In this document: piece by piece, positions 52,938 to 63,427 of the stretch | How positions within the stretch are numbered: position 1 is the first letter of the stretch | Layout: each line of letters begins with the position of its first letter | From: Melieria omissa | Taxonomy: Eukaryota; Arthropoda; Insecta; Diptera; Ulidiidae | Length of the DNA stretch: 64,000 bases | Direction of reading: 5' to 3' | Assembly: GCA_963971225.1 (NCBI GenBank) | Contig: OZ020270.1 | Coordinates: 72,060,432-72,124,431, forward strand | Made by a program: the position numbers and the translations under genes | The notes under the pieces: generated by a model | Database searches by the model: none | Told to the model about the DNA's origin: nothing | The model's input: only the letters and a program-made list of their open reading frames with translations

Positions 52938-54036
52938 GGTTTTTGTTTTCCGAGGCGGCTTGGCAAAAATTTTCGTCATCGACTTCATCGGGACCATATT
53001 GGTCTAAATCCTGAAAATGTGGTGGATAACTATCATTTTCTTCACACGTCTCGTTTTCAATGTGATTCAATTGGTGACTGTGATTTCTAAGTGGTCTTAA
53101 GTTAGTGTTCCCGCTGGATGTATCCATAGGTTCAGCAGGTGGTTGGCTTCTAAAATTTGGGTTAAATTGCCTGATTTGATGACTTGGGTTTATTGGATTT
53201 CGCGTAGGGAAATTGTGTGGAGATTGAAAATTCTGCCTGTATGGTTGATGAAAATTTGGTCGGAATGGTTGAGGGGAGTTAAAAAAGGTTGGGGCCCTAA
53301 AACTAGGCTGTTGTTGATAACGGAGGGGTCGATAAATTTGTTGGTTGGTATAAGGCTTTTTCTCAACTGTGTTCGCTGTGTTTACTGGTTTAACATTTCC
53401 AGAATTTCGTATATAGTGAATATTTTGTTCAGCAAGACATCAGTTTAGAGCTTCAGCTAATGAAGTTGGTTTCATTGCCCTGATAGTAGATCCTACCGGT
53501 TCCCTCAATCCTGACAAAAACACGTTTAAGCACATTTCTTGGTAGAGTAACTTTTTGGAGGCTAGAACTGTTTGGTTTTTTTCGTGCACCCTAATGTGGT
53601 TGGTAATGCTTGAGAGTATTTCAATCACACGTGAGTTTAAATTTTCGGCTGTGTTTGAATTCTGCTTTAATAGATGCAAATCTCGAATTAAACTAGTTTC
53701 GTTTCTTTTATCCGCATAGTGAGTTATCAAATTATTTTTTATAACTTTCCATTGCATTGGGGTACCATACATATTAAGCATTTCATTGGCATCCCCGATA
53801 ATTTTATTTCGAATGGCACGAAGTATTAGCTGTGCTTGACTTGTGCCGTCTATTGACGACAAGCAGCTTAAAATTTCTTCCACATTGTCGATAAAATCAA
53901 ACAAAGATCGCGTGTTCCCATCAAATGTGGGTAAGTATTTCACTGCGTCGGGCACTTTTAATGTTTCCATTAATTGATTCATATTAACACTCGTAATATT
54001 ATTCGACACGTCACTTTGATTATTCATTTGCAACAA
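52938..54036 (-). pseudogene. Errantivirus-type gag
   Basis: Structural protein of the provirus. Frame 53440-54036 holds the capsid-like core (KYLPTFDGNTRSLFDFIDNV, QLILRAIRNKIIGDA, then MCLNVFLSGLREPVGSTIRA). The C-terminal region (52915-53127) is Asn/His/Glu-rich and ends in DDENFCQAASENKNQ. Frames between 53130 and 53440 are broken (a Asn/Pro/Phe-rich segment in the real direction). I see no zinc knuckle, as usual for this group. Confidence 0.8.
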
Positions 54037-54104
54037 AATTTCTTAATTACTTTTTTCTGACAATATTATACTTACTTACTTACTTAACTGGCCATAACAA
54101 CCCG

Positions 54105-55631
54105 TTATCGGGTTACGGCCTGCCGCAAAACTTCTCTCCAGGCGCCTCTGCTTCGCGCGCGCCTTCTCCAGTTGGTCACACCAAGAGATACCAGGGCCTC
54201 TTCCACTTGGTCCTTCCACCGGAGACACGGCCTCCCTCTTCGCCGTCGACCTCCAACCATCGCATCGAATACCTTTTTCGCCGGAGCTTCGTCGTCCATG
54301 CGGCAGACATGACCGAGCCAGCGTAGCCGCTGGATGTTAATTCGCTGTGCTACGTCCATGTCCTTATACAGCTCATACAGCTCGTTATTGGTTCGTATGC
54401 GATAGTCGTCACCAACCCGAACAGGGCCGAAGATTTTGCGAAGCACCTTCCTCTCGAACACTCCAAGGGCCGCTATGTCGTTTCGTGTCATTGTCCATGC
54501 TTCAGCGCCATAGAGGAGCACGGGCAAGATAAGCGTCCTATAGAGTGAAAGTTTTGTCGGTCGAGAGAGGTCTCTACTTCTCAATTGCCTACCGAGACCG
54601 TAGTAGCACCTGTTGGCAAGAGTTATCCTTCGCTTTATCTCCAGACTGACATCATTGCTGCTGTTGATGGCGGTGCCAAGGTAGACGAATTCCTTGACAA
54701 CTTCAAAAGCATACCTGTCGGCCTCGACGTGAGACCCTAGCCGCTGCGAGTCCCTGCGTGTAGACAGCATATACTTCGTCTTGCCCTCATTTACCACCAG
54801 ACCCATTTTGGCAGATTCTCTTTCGATAGCCGCAAAGGCAGCGGTGACATCTCGCTTGTTACGTCCGATGACATCAATATCATCAGCGTAAGCAAGGAGC
54901 TGGACACTTTTGTTGAAAATTGTGCCATTACGATGTACACCGGCCTTGCGCAGAACACTCTCCATGGTGAAGTTGAAGAGGTCGCAGGACAAAGGATCGC
55001 CCTGTCTGAAACCTCGAACGGTATCAAAGGGGTCGGAGAGGTCACTTCCAACCTTGACGGAGCTGCGCGTATTGCTCAACGTCGCTCTGCAAAGTCTAAC
55101 GAGCTTTGCAGGGATACCAAGTTCAGACAATGCGGCATATAGGCGATCCCTTATCGGGCTATCGAATGATGCCTTGTAATCGATGAAGAGATGGTGTGTA
55201 TCGATTTGGTTCTCATGGGTCTTCTCCAGGATTTGGCGCAGAGTGAATATCTGGTCGATGGTGGACTTACCAGGTCTAAAGCCGCACTGATAAGGTCCAA
55301 TCAGCGCCTTGGCGTGTGGCTTTAGTCTTTCACATAATACGCTCGTCAGGACCTTGTATGCAATGGGAAGTAGGCTGATACCCCTGTAGTTGGCGCATAT
55401 TGTTGGGTCGCCTTTCTTCAGCACAGGACAAAGGGCACTGAGGTTCCAATCGTTGGGCATTCGTTCCTCCAGCCATATTTTGCAAATGAGCTGATGCATG
55501 CACCCAATCAGCTCACCGCCGCCGGCCTTGAACAATTCAGCTGGTAGCCCATCCGGCCCTGCAGCTTTATTGTTCTTGAGTCGCTGGATAGCGACCCGGA
55601 CCTCGTCATGGCTGGGCGGTGGCACATCCAC
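54105..55631 (-). CDS. RTE reverse transcriptase region
   Basis: 508 codons open from MDVPPP. Motifs in order: KNNKAAGPDGLPAELFK, YRGISLLPIAYKVL, YQCGFRPGKSTIDQIF, HHLFIDYKASFDS (motif A, FIDYKxxFDS), GFRQGDPLSCDLFNF (motif B), LLAYADDIDVIGRN (catalytic YADD), LVVNEGKTKYM, EFVYLGTAI, LPVLLYGAEAWTM, then the C-terminal RRRRGRPCLRWKDQVEEAL region. The stop GAT-TAA lies at the 3' end just before the TAAG tail. The upstream linker (to about 55740) is in another frame, so at least two frameshifts separate this from the endonuclease. Confidence 0.95.
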   Translation of the reverse strand: MDVPPPSHDEVRVAIQRLKNNKAAGPDGLPAELFKAGGGELIGCMHQLICKIWLEERMPNDWNLSALCPVLKKGDPTICANYRGISLLPIAYKVLTSVLCERLKPHAKALIGPYQCGFRPGKSTIDQIFTLRQILEKTHENQIDTHHLFIDYKASFDSPIRDRLYAALSELGIPAKLVRLCRATLSNTRSSVKVGSDLSDPFDTVRGFRQGDPLSCDLFNFTMESVLRKAGVHRNGTIFNKSVQLLAYADDIDVIGRNKRDVTAAFAAIERESAKMGLVVNEGKTKYMLSTRRDSQRLGSHVEADRYAFEVVKEFVYLGTAINSSNDVSLEIKRRITLANRCYYGLGRQLRSRDLSRPTKLSLYRTLILPVLLYGAEAWTMTRNDIAALGVFERKVLRKIFGPVRVGDDYRIRTNNELYELYKDMDVAQRINIQRLRWLGHVCRMDDEAPAKKVFDAMVGGRRRRGRPCLRWKDQVEEALVSLGVTNWRRRARSRGAWREVLRQAVTR

Positions 55632-55731
55632 ACCGTCGTCGTCGATTGGTGCATCTGGACATCTTCACCACTGGCGGTATTGTTCCCTTCGTCGCCTGCG
55701 AGCAGCTTGGTGAAGTGCTCCTTCCACAACC

Positions 55732-57087
55732 TCAGCACACCCTGCGCATCCGTAACCAGATCCCCGTTTTCGTCTCTGCAAGAAGATGCCCCAGGCTTAA
55801 ATCCTTCCGTGAGACGCTTAACTTTTTGGAAGAATTTTCGGGCTCATTCCTGCTCCTGCACTCCTCGATTTCCTCACGCTCGCGCCTTTCTTGCTCCCGT
55901 TTCTTGCGTCTAAAAAGGCACCTCTCTTTCTTCCTCTCCTCCCGGTATTTTTCTGTCATGTCTCGCGTGGCGGCCGACTGCAGGGTCTTCTTGTATGCAG
56001 CATTCTTCACTGCAGTGGCTGCGCGACACTCTTCATCGTACCATTGGTTTTTTGGTGGTGGGCGTCGAAAACCAAGGACATTTTCTGCGGCGGCGCGCAT
56101 AGAGTGGGATAAGTGAGCCCATAATCCGCCGATGTCATCAGGTGGAGAGGGGGAGCGACCGAGCTGGTTGGAGAGTTGTGCGGAGTAGGCTTCGGCTACC
56201 CCTTGTGATCGCAGCTTACTGATGTCCAGCTTTCTTCGCAAACTAGGTTGTGCGGTCTTCGCTGCGCAAAGACGCATGCGTACCTTGGCTGCAACAAGGT
56301 AGTGGTCCGAGTCGATGTTGGGTCCTCGGTACGTGCGCACATCTAGAATGCTAGAAGCATGCCTTCCATCAATCACAATGTGATCAATCTGGTTGCGGGT
56401 GGATTGATCGGGGGATAACCAGGTGGCCTTGTGGATATCGAGGTGCTGGAATCTGGTGCTACTAACTACCGTGTTTCGTGCCGCGGCGAAATCGATCAGC
56501 CTCAGACCGTTGTTCGAAGTGGTCCCATGGAGGCTGAACTGCCCGACTGTGGGGCCAAAGATGCCTTCTCGCCCGACCTTTGCGTTGAAGTCCCCGAGGA
56601 CAATTTTGACGTCATGGGCCGGGCACCTGTCGTAGACGTCCTCGAGCTTCGCATAGAAGGCATCCTTGGTCGCATCGTCCTTCTCTTCCGTCGGGGCGTG
56701 CGCGCAAATCAGGCTGATGCCAAAGTATTTAGCTTTGATGCGGATCGAAGCCAGCCGTTCGTTCACCGGAGTGAACCGAGAGACGTGGTGGCGAAGTCTC
56801 TTGCTGACCACAAATCCGCAGCCCAATTCGCGCTTCTTCGCATGGCAGCTGTAGTAGATATCGCAGTCTGCTCGCTTGGAGCAACCTTGTCCTGTCCATC
56901 GCATTTCCTGGATGGCGGTGATGTCAGCCTTACATTTCGTGAGGGCTTCCGCCAGTTGGATAGAGGCACCTTCCCTATAGAGGGTCCGGACATTCCAGGT
57001 GCATATCCTCAAATCATGGTCCTTGAATCGTTTGCTGTGGTCGTCAACATTGTGGGTTCCTTCCGAGGCTTGCTTTTTGGCTTTCAT
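55732..57087 (-). CDS. RTE endonuclease region
   Basis: AP-type endonuclease that nicks target DNA. The frame is open from a TTG at 57135, first ATG at 57087 (MKAKKQASEG). Blocks: DLRICTWNVRTL (Asn), ITAIQEMRW (metal-binding Glu), LISICAHAPT-like ICAHAPTEEKDD, VKIVLGDFNAKVGREG (D..N), WLSPDQSTRNQIDHIVIDGR and IDSDHYLVAAKVR (catalytic SDH). A Lys/Arg/Glu-rich linker (YREERKKERCLFRRKKREQE) follows. Near 55850 a frameshift diverts the end of the frame, so endonuclease and RT are no longer one protein. Confidence 0.9.
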   Translation of the reverse strand: MKAKKQASEGTHNVDDHSKRFKDHDLRICTWNVRTLYREGASIQLAEALTKCKADITAIQEMRWTGQGCSKRADCDIYYSCHAKKRELGCGFVVSKRLRHHVSRFTPVNERLASIRIKAKYFGISLICAHAPTEEKDDATKDAFYAKLEDVYDRCPAHDVKIVLGDFNAKVGREGIFGPTVGQFSLHGTTSNNGLRLIDFAAARNTVVSSTRFQHLDIHKATWLSPDQSTRNQIDHIVIDGRHASSILDVRTYRGPNIDSDHYLVAAKVRMRLCAAKTAQPSLRRKLDISKLRSQGVAEAYSAQLSNQLGRSPSPPDDIGGLWAHLSHSMRAAAENVLGFRRPPPKNQWYDEECRAATAVKNAAYKKTLQSAATRDMTEKYREERKKERCLFRRKKREQERREREEIEECRSRNEPENSSKKLSVSRKDLSLGHLLAETKTGIWLRMRRVC

Positions 57088-57580
57088 TGGTATTTGGTTT
57101 TCCGTGGCGGGCACCAAACCCTGCGCACAACCCAAATTTTAAGTCCTGGGGATAGGACTCGCTGCACACATTAGTTCACTATTCAGCGGATGCCAAATAG
57201 CTATCCAGAAGGGCCGCGCGGAGGCTGTGCATCAGCTTGGATTGGACAGGGACAAGGATCATTCTGGCGTTCGCCAGGTTGAACGCAATCAGAGACTTTA
57301 CCTTGTATGTCCGCTCCCTTCCTTACAATATTATAGCTTTCCGTATTCAGCGGCGTTTCTTAAATTAAGTGGAGCGTCGTACAAAATTTGTCGCGTTATT
57401 TCCTTTCTATTTGGGGATTAGGATTAAGGTGGGGACATGTATCATTTGAGCTTACCAGGTCAAGATGATAAAGATCCGCAACATATTCCACTGTAGGTTC
57501 TTGATGCTGAAGTCCTTTTTGTGTCGATGTCCACTCGGCACGGATGTGTATCCTGAACTTTTCAGCGAATCCGGAATCGG

Positions 57581-57591
57581 TGACTGCGCCA
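57581..57591 (-). other. Provirus primer-binding site (tRNA-Ser-like)
   Basis: Minus-strand TGGCGCAGTCA at the LTR edge, overlapping its last base. Ten of eleven bases fit the 3' end of an insect tRNA-Ser (...CGACTGCG plus CCA), the primer used by several errantiviruses. Confidence 0.6.
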
Positions 57592-57840
57592 GTTTTGTTT
57601 CCAATGAAAGAAAACAACTGCTTTTTGTCAAATCTGCACAACGACTAATCTTTATTATAATTTTTCTTTACCGAAGAGGCTTTAGCGACGTGAAAACGCT
57701 GACCTAGCGTCTGTTCCCACGTTCAACTGCAATCGGAGCCAAACAGTGACGTAGTTCCTGTCGTCGTTGGTGACGTTGTTGTTGTTGACGTTGTTGTTGT
57801 TGTTGGTGACGTTGTTGTTGTTGCGGCCGGTACCGTAACT
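57591..57840 (-). repeat. Errantivirus-type 5' LTR
   Basis: 250 bp, starts AGTTTTGTTTCC and ends GGTACCGTAACT on the plus strand. The few differences from the 3' LTR suggest a fairly young insertion. Confidence 0.9.
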
Positions 57841-57844
57841 CGCG

Positions 57845-58275
57845 CAGAAAAATAGGGCAGATACGAAGCAAAACCATCGACCGGCCGCTCGCGTAAAATA
57901 TCCAAAAGGGCAGAACGATTTTTAATTATAAAAGTTAATGATAATCCACGAATTTCGACCAGGAACCTTGCAAGTGAGCTTAAGGAAGTGTGTGCTGTTG
58001 ATATGCCCCACGAAGCAATAAAACAAGTATTAAAAAAACAAAAGTACACTTGAAGAGTTGCTAGAAAAAAACCATCGCTTTAAATGCACTATATTGAAAG
58101 GCGTTATTATTTGCAACGATTCACATTTCCAATAGAGCTGGAAAACAATCGATGTTTGCCACCATCGATGTTTTCGATGTTTCCGGAGCAAAACATCGAT
58201 GAAACATCGAGGTTTTTCATTTTATTTTTAAAACCACTTACAATTAAAGACAGATTTATATTAACTTTTTTTGTA
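57845..58275. other. No gene established; ATCGATG-rich patch
   Basis: A short plus-strand frame near 57965-58050 reads LASELKEVCAVDMPHEAIKQ, VLKKQKYT, then stop; no family recognised. At 58148-58215 the motif ATCGATG/CATCGAT occurs five to six times. Confidence 0.35.
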
Positions 58276-58383
58276 TACACTATGATCAATAAGTACCGGG
58301 ACTGTGTATTTTAAATTTTCCGCCGTTGCCCGATGCAGGTTTTTTTAGGTCGGTAGGACCTTAACTGACATCTGTGTCAAATT

Positions 58384-60061
58384 TTAAATTAAATTTAACA
58401 ATGTCTCCTTGGGAAACGAAATGTCAAAGTCGGTTACACTATTTAGTTCCGCAAGGGCTCTACTCAGAGGCGCATTCCTCGCATAGTTCGACCTGTAAAA
58501 GCTGAGGTAGAAAGTCCCTATGTGCCGTAGGTTACGTGTAGGGACATTGAAAGCCACTTTACTCAAAAGGGGCGGGCAATTAATAGACCCCTTTAATAAC
58601 CCAACAATGAAAGAACACGCAAGATAGGTTCGCCTAGCGTTTAGACTTAATAAGTTTATAAGGCGAAAGCGGGAAAGATATGAAGGCAACGGTTCGGTAA
58701 AGTTCAGCGACCTTAGAGCGAACCGCATAAAAACCTTCTGGATGCGCTCAATGCGATTAATGTGAGTCATTTGTGTATGACCTCCATATAAATGAAGCAT
58801 ATTCCAGCCTTGATCTGACGAAAGCCGTGAACAACAGTTTGAACGTATATGGGTCAGAGAATGACGTACTATTCCGACGAACGAACCCCAACATGGCATA
58901 TGCTTTGGAAATAATGAAATCGATATGGCTAGAGAAACAAAGTTTTGTGTCGAAAAACACACCTAAATCTTTGATTTCTTGGACTGACTGCAACAGTGAG
59001 CCCGACAGGAAGTAGGACAAGTGCAGAGGGCTGTGTTTCCTAGAAAAAGATACATGAAAACACTTACTTATATTTAAGAAAAGGTGATTTCTCGTACACC
59101 ACGATTGAACTCTATCTAGGTCAGCCTGGAGTGCCAGGGAGTCAGCCGTAGTATTAATCGCAGCATAAATCTTCAGATCATCCGCATATAGAAGAAATTT
59201 TGCAAACGAAAAGCAGGAGCCAATGTCATTAATAAATAAAACAAACAACAGAGGACCAAGTATGCTACCTTGAGGAACGCCGGAACTAGCAACAAACGGC
59301 TGAGAAAGGTGATTATCAACAGTCACAACACACTGTCTATTGGAAAGGTATGATTTCACCCAATCAAGAAATGATGAGTGAAAGCCCATGCAATTTAGTT
59401 TAGAAATCAGAATTGCATGACAAACTCTGTCAAAGGCTTTAGCAAAATCCGTGTAAATAGTATCTACTTGACTTCCTTTCTGAAAAGCAGACAGACAATC
59501 TTCGACAAAAATCGCGAGATTGGAGACAGTTGATCTGCCCCTAACAAAACCGTGCTGGTTTTGGCATATTGCACTGTTGACGCAAAACCTTAGTTTTTCA
59601 TTGACTATGCATTCAAAAAGTTTAGACACCGATGTGAGTTTCGAGATGGGTCTATAATTTGCGATATCATTTTTGTTGCCACTCTTGAATATTGGAGTTA
59701 TTGTTGCTTTTTTCCACTCATCTATAAAAATCCCAGAAGAAAGGGATTTGTTAAAGATCAGTAGTAACGGCTCAACAAGAGAGCTACAATTCTTTAAGAG
59801 CACAGAGGAAAACCCATCTGTATCCTTACGCATTGAAAATTTAAGATTGTTGATGCCCCATTTGACATCGTCGGCGGTTAAAGTCAACGACCCAAAGGAA
59901 AACAAGGAGTCGGGATAAAAGGTGTCAGCCAAAACAGCGTTTGTATCACAAAATTTGAGCTGAAAAACTGTGCGAATAAGTTAGCGGCATCATCCGCGGT
60001 TTCGGCGACTTTGTCCGTGAAAAATACCGAGGACGGAATATCGGAAACCAATTTTTTTGAC
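58384..60061 (-). pseudogene. CR1-like LINE ORF2, reverse transcriptase part
   Basis: Continues after the SINE with LVSDIPSSVFFTDKVAETAD. RT blocks: FSMRKDTDGFSSVLLKNC, WKKATITPIFKSGNKND, NYRPISKLTSVSKLFECIV, QHGFVRGRSTVSNLAIF, VDTIYTDFAKAFDRV (motif A), SSGVPQGSILGPLLFVLFIN (motif B), FLLYADDLKIYAAI (YADD), WCTRNHLFLNISKC, EIKDLGVFFD, FVRSRLEYASFIW. A frameshift near 58780 leads to the C-terminal INRIERIQKVFMRFALRSLN and NAPLSRALAELNSVTDFDIS to the stop at 58384. Confidence 0.95.
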
Positions 60062-60415
60062 AGCAGTTTTTTTGCAGCCGCCGTGGCTCAGTTGGTTAGT
60101 GCGCGGTCCAACGAGTCGCATGCAGAGCGACGCATGTTCGAATTCTGCATGTAGTAACACCTAAAAAAAATAACGGGAAACTCGTTTTCTCTTTCGGTGG
60201 CTGTCCTCTCAGCTGGAAATGGCAAACCTCTGAGAGTAAAAATTGCCTATGAAAAAGCTCCCAACCTGCCGTTCGGAACCGGCATAAAACTGTAGGTCCC
60301 TTCCACCCGCGTACAAAATTCACACGCACAACACGGGTGGTTGCGGGAAGCTAGGCCTTAGTCTCGCGTAAGCGGGCTGTCGTGCCAATCAATTATTATT
60401 ATTATTATTATTATT
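60062..60415 (+). mobile_element. tRNA-derived SINE, family 1
   Basis: Full-length copy with (ATT)n tail; 12-bp duplication AATTTTTTTGAC at 60050-60061 and 60416-60427. Splits LINE ORF2 in phase. Confidence 0.95.
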
Positions 60416-60427
60416 AATTTTTTTGAC

Positions 60428-61644
60428 TTAACAAAATTCCAAAAGAGTTTTGGATTACTTTTGATGCCAACTTCATAGTTACGAATGTAACTGTTGTACA
60501 GCGACTTAGCCAACTTGTTGTAACTTTTAAGATGTGATTGATAGTAACTGAAGTAGATGGGACACTTAGTTGCCTTGAACTTTTTATAATATTTATTTCT
60601 TAAATTTTTCAGTTTCTTAAGTTCCTTTGTAACCCACGGCAGTTTATGAACTTTCCCAGGGAAGATAGGGATCGACTTCAGGCAAAGGTCAAAAACTAGA
60701 GATTTAAATGTAGAAAAACAAGTAGCAATGTCGCCATTGGACAGTATTTCCTCCCAATGCACGTCAAGGAACAAATTGTTCAATGCATCGAAGTCACAGA
60801 GCTTGTAATTAAAAGAAATAGGCCTTGAACTTGAAGGGGCATTAACGAACTCATAGAATTCAAGATTGATAACAAGCGGTGTGTGATGCAAACATGCCTG
60901 CGAAATAGGCGAGCTGCATTCGACAATATTTGAGTTAAGGTTACTCGTGATAAAAACCAAATCCAAAAAACGATTAAGTTTATTAGGATGGGCATTGATC
61001 TGGAGCAACCCAAAGCTAAGAAAACTATCAATTAAGCAAATTTCGTGCACGCAGTGAACATTTGAGGGAGTCAGAGCAACAGAGTTACCCATATGGGACC
61101 ATGTAATACTACCAAGATTGAAATCACCTAAAACGCACAGCTGGTTTTCACCAATCCGAGCTTGCAATGCCGAAACATTGTCGACATGTAATTTGTATAA
61201 AGTATCACTACTATTCGGAGGAATATGCGATACGCAAATGAAGAGCAGGCCGGTCGCTCCCCTGACTTGAACACAAAGTTGATCCAACAGGGAATCATTG
61301 TTCACAAGTGGCAGCAATGCTGAGTGTAGATTACGTTTGATAGCAATCAAAACACCACCACCCCTATTAAGACCCGTTTTGAGAGAGTCTCTATCCTTCC
61401 TGAACACATTATAAAGGTGCGGGTCAAAAAATTCCGAATCAAAAAATGTAGAATTAAGCCAAGACTCGGTGATTACAAAGACATCGTAATCCAGTGAAGA
61501 GCTCAACAATCGCACTTGATCAGCCTTTGTTCTCATACCGGATACATTTTGATAATAGATATTTAAATGATTACTTAAACTACCAGGCTTATCAGATAAC
61601 TGTGAGCTACCATTGACTGGGTTACCAATTACAGGAAAAGACAA
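60428..61644 (-). pseudogene. CR1-like LINE ORF2, endonuclease part
   Basis: Starts with ATG at 61644, 18 bp after ORF1. NIYYQNVSGMRTKADQVRLL, DYDVFVITESWLNSTFFDSE (Glu), RGGGVLIAIKRNLHSAL, LCVLGDFNLGSITW (D..N) and a C-terminal HHTPLVINLEF (catalytic His). A linker with LKSIPIFPGKVHKLPWVTKE, LKNLRNKYYKKFKATKCP and FWNFVKSKK follows. The frame is interrupted at 60416-60427 by a SINE; on the other side it continues in phase. Confidence 0.9.
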
Positions 61645-61661
61645 AGCATCTGAAGAGCGTG

Positions 61662-62979
61662 CTAGGCACTTGGCGGCGGGAACTCTATTCGCGGAAAAAA
61701 ACGAAAAGAGCGCACCTTAACGTTAGCTGGCCAAACTGCGGGATTGAGAAGCTTAGTGTAAAAAGATGAAGTAACGCCTAATTTAAAATTTATGTGTTTA
61801 AGCGAGTCTGAAGGCACACCATTCTTAACTAATTTATAGCAAGAGAGATGCTGCCTGTCAATACATGTCTGACAAGCCACATAATCAATTAGGTTCTCTT
61901 CTGTGACTGATGGTAAAAATGATGACAAATGCAGCCACTTCTTCCTCACGGCAACCTCAAGGCCCGAGTTCTCATTGGATCCAACAACAACCAGCTTTTC
62001 TTTATTCCGCTTTTTGTCGCGCACAGTGACCCAAGCATTAGAGTCATTGGGCGGCTCAGCAACCGAAGCGAGCGACGAACGAGCGTCAGTAATAAGAGAG
62101 GCAGCAGATGATGGTTGAGGCGGCGAGTTAGCGGCTGGAGAATGGGCGACAGCGTTGGAAAAGAGAGAAGCAGCATCAGGAACCACACATACTACTGGGG
62201 ATGCGGGTGCAACTGCACTTATAGCAGCGGTAGCAATAGCGTCAGCAGCAGTGACTTCTTTAGCAAGCACAGCAGCGCTCGCAGCAGCGATCATATCAAT
62301 AGCAGCGTTCTTGTTAGCAGGAGCGTTCACATCAGCAGTCGCAGCATTAGCACGTGCAGTAGAAGTCGTAGCAGTGTTAACAGAGACTGCAGCGTTTACA
62401 TTGGCGGCGGCGTTCTTGACGGCAGGAGCGTTAACATTAGCAGCAGTGGCGTTTACAGTGGCGGCACCAACTTTGACAGCAGCGGCTGCGCTAGTAGTAG
62501 CAGAATTAGCAGCGAGAGTAGTGTTAGGTGAAGGCGGCAAAGTTCTTCCAGTTTTCTTGTTAGAAGTTCTCAGCAAAGGCGAGCGCGCGACATCAACAGC
62601 CAAGTTTGATGCCGCGATGCGAGCGTCCGCAGCTTTAGAGCGAGTGAGGCGAGAGACGGCTGGTGTCGGCTTGATCGCAGTCGTTGAATTGGTACTCAAG
62701 TTGTCGGCACAAATCTTTCCCGATTGGGGTACCGCTAGCGAGTCAATGAGAGCACGAACTCCGCTCAGCTTCTCCAGCAGCAACGGCACAACGGATGGGC
62801 AGGCAGGTCTTGATTTACTGAAGCACAACTCACAGCAGAAAATTATATGGTGATTTATGTTGATAATCTCTGCAGCCTCCCTACTGACATTTGCACATTT
62901 AAGGTGCCACTCAGAGCATGCCACACGACACCAAGTCAATAGCACTGCAATGCAACTTGCACTTAGAGCACAATGTCAT
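61662..62979 (-). pseudogene. CR1-like LINE ORF1 with PHD-type finger
   Basis: The likely start is the ATG at 62979 (MTLCSKCKLHCSAIDLVSC); after a one-base frameshift near 62925 the frame continues CSEWHLKCANVS and FCCELC. Together these give a PHD-like zinc finger (C-x2-C, C, W-H-x2-C, C-x2-C). Residues about 110-260 are a remarkable Ala/Asn/Val-rich low-complexity linker (AAANVNAAVSVNTATTSTAR). The C-terminal part (RKKWLHLSSFLPSVTEENLI, CYKLVKNGVPSDSLKHINFK, WPANVKVRSFRFF) is conserved in the fragment at 4609-5007 and is probably the nucleic-acid-binding domain. A 232-codon plus-strand frame across the Ala-rich part is its antisense shadow. Confidence 0.8.
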
Positions 62980-63108
62980 AGCGGAGCACAAAAAGAAAAC
63001 GTCCGTTCCGGATGACAGTCGACAGTCGACTGAGCGGGATTGCATCATTAGTTTTTGTTTGGCAGCTGTTAGCGTCAGTCAACTTTTTGTACTTCGTCGC
63101 ATTTTATA

Positions 63109-63427
63109 ATGGATAATTTTGCGCCGTCTCACAAAGCACACATTATTCGCGATTATTTGAACAAACACAGTGTGAATATCATCGATCAGGCTCCCTATTC
63201 TCCAGATATGGCACCATGTGACTTTTTCCTGTTCTCTCGACTCAAGTTACCGCATCGTGGAAAGAGATTTGAGTCCATAGAGGTCATAAAAGTAAATGCG
63301 ACGCGAGAGCTGAAGGCCATACCTGCTTCGGCTTACCATGGACGATTGGATTAAGTGTTGGCATATGTGTATTGCATCAGATGGGGCTTATTTTGAAGGG
63401 GATAAAATAAATTTACCAGAAGAATAA
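63109..63427 (+). pseudogene. Mariner transposase, C-terminal part
   Basis: DNFAPSHKAHIIRDYLNKHS (second catalytic Asp), IIDQAPYSPDMAPCDFFLFS (third Asp), LKLPHRGKRFESIEVIKVNA, ELKAIPASAY; after a frameshift near 63335 WIKCWHMCIASDGAYFEGDK and a stop at 63425-63427. The first two thirds of the protein are missing. Confidence 0.9.

Larger units (their letters stand above)
54071..57324 (-). mobile_element. RTE-type LINE, nearly full length
   Basis: Minus-strand LINE with an 11-bp target duplication ACAATATTATA (54060-54070, 57325-57335). The 3' end carries a (TAAG)n tail (54071-54088). Inserted in the leader of the provirus, just upstream of gag. A degraded relative is at 43281-48098. Confidence 0.95.
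48428..57840 (-). mobile_element. Errantivirus-type (gypsy with env) provirus, defective
   Basis: Minus-strand insect endogenous retrovirus-like element. LTRs of 250 bp with AGT...ACT ends; target duplication CGCG (48424-48427 and 57841-57844), the YRYR type typical of errantiviruses. Order: 5' LTR, leader (split by an RTE LINE), gag, pol (mostly lost, a mariner in place), integrase end, env (split by a MITE), 3' LTR. Protease, RT and RNase H are absent and all genes carry breaks. Confidence 0.9.
58380..62995 (-). mobile_element. CR1-like LINE, nearly complete
   Basis: Minus-strand element with ORF1 (62979-61662) and ORF2 (61644-58384), inserted in a mariner and carrying a SINE. Lesions: one frameshift near 62925 in ORF1, one near 58780 in ORF2, and the SINE. 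Ends are approximate; no target duplication found. Family relatives here: 1171-1905 and 4491-5042 plus 12060-12290. Confidence 0.85.

Noticed and set aside
62155..62853. A 232-codon plus-strand Ala-rich frame
   Set aside because: It lies antisense to the Ala-rich part of LINE ORF1, whose GC-biased codon repeats keep the opposite strand open.
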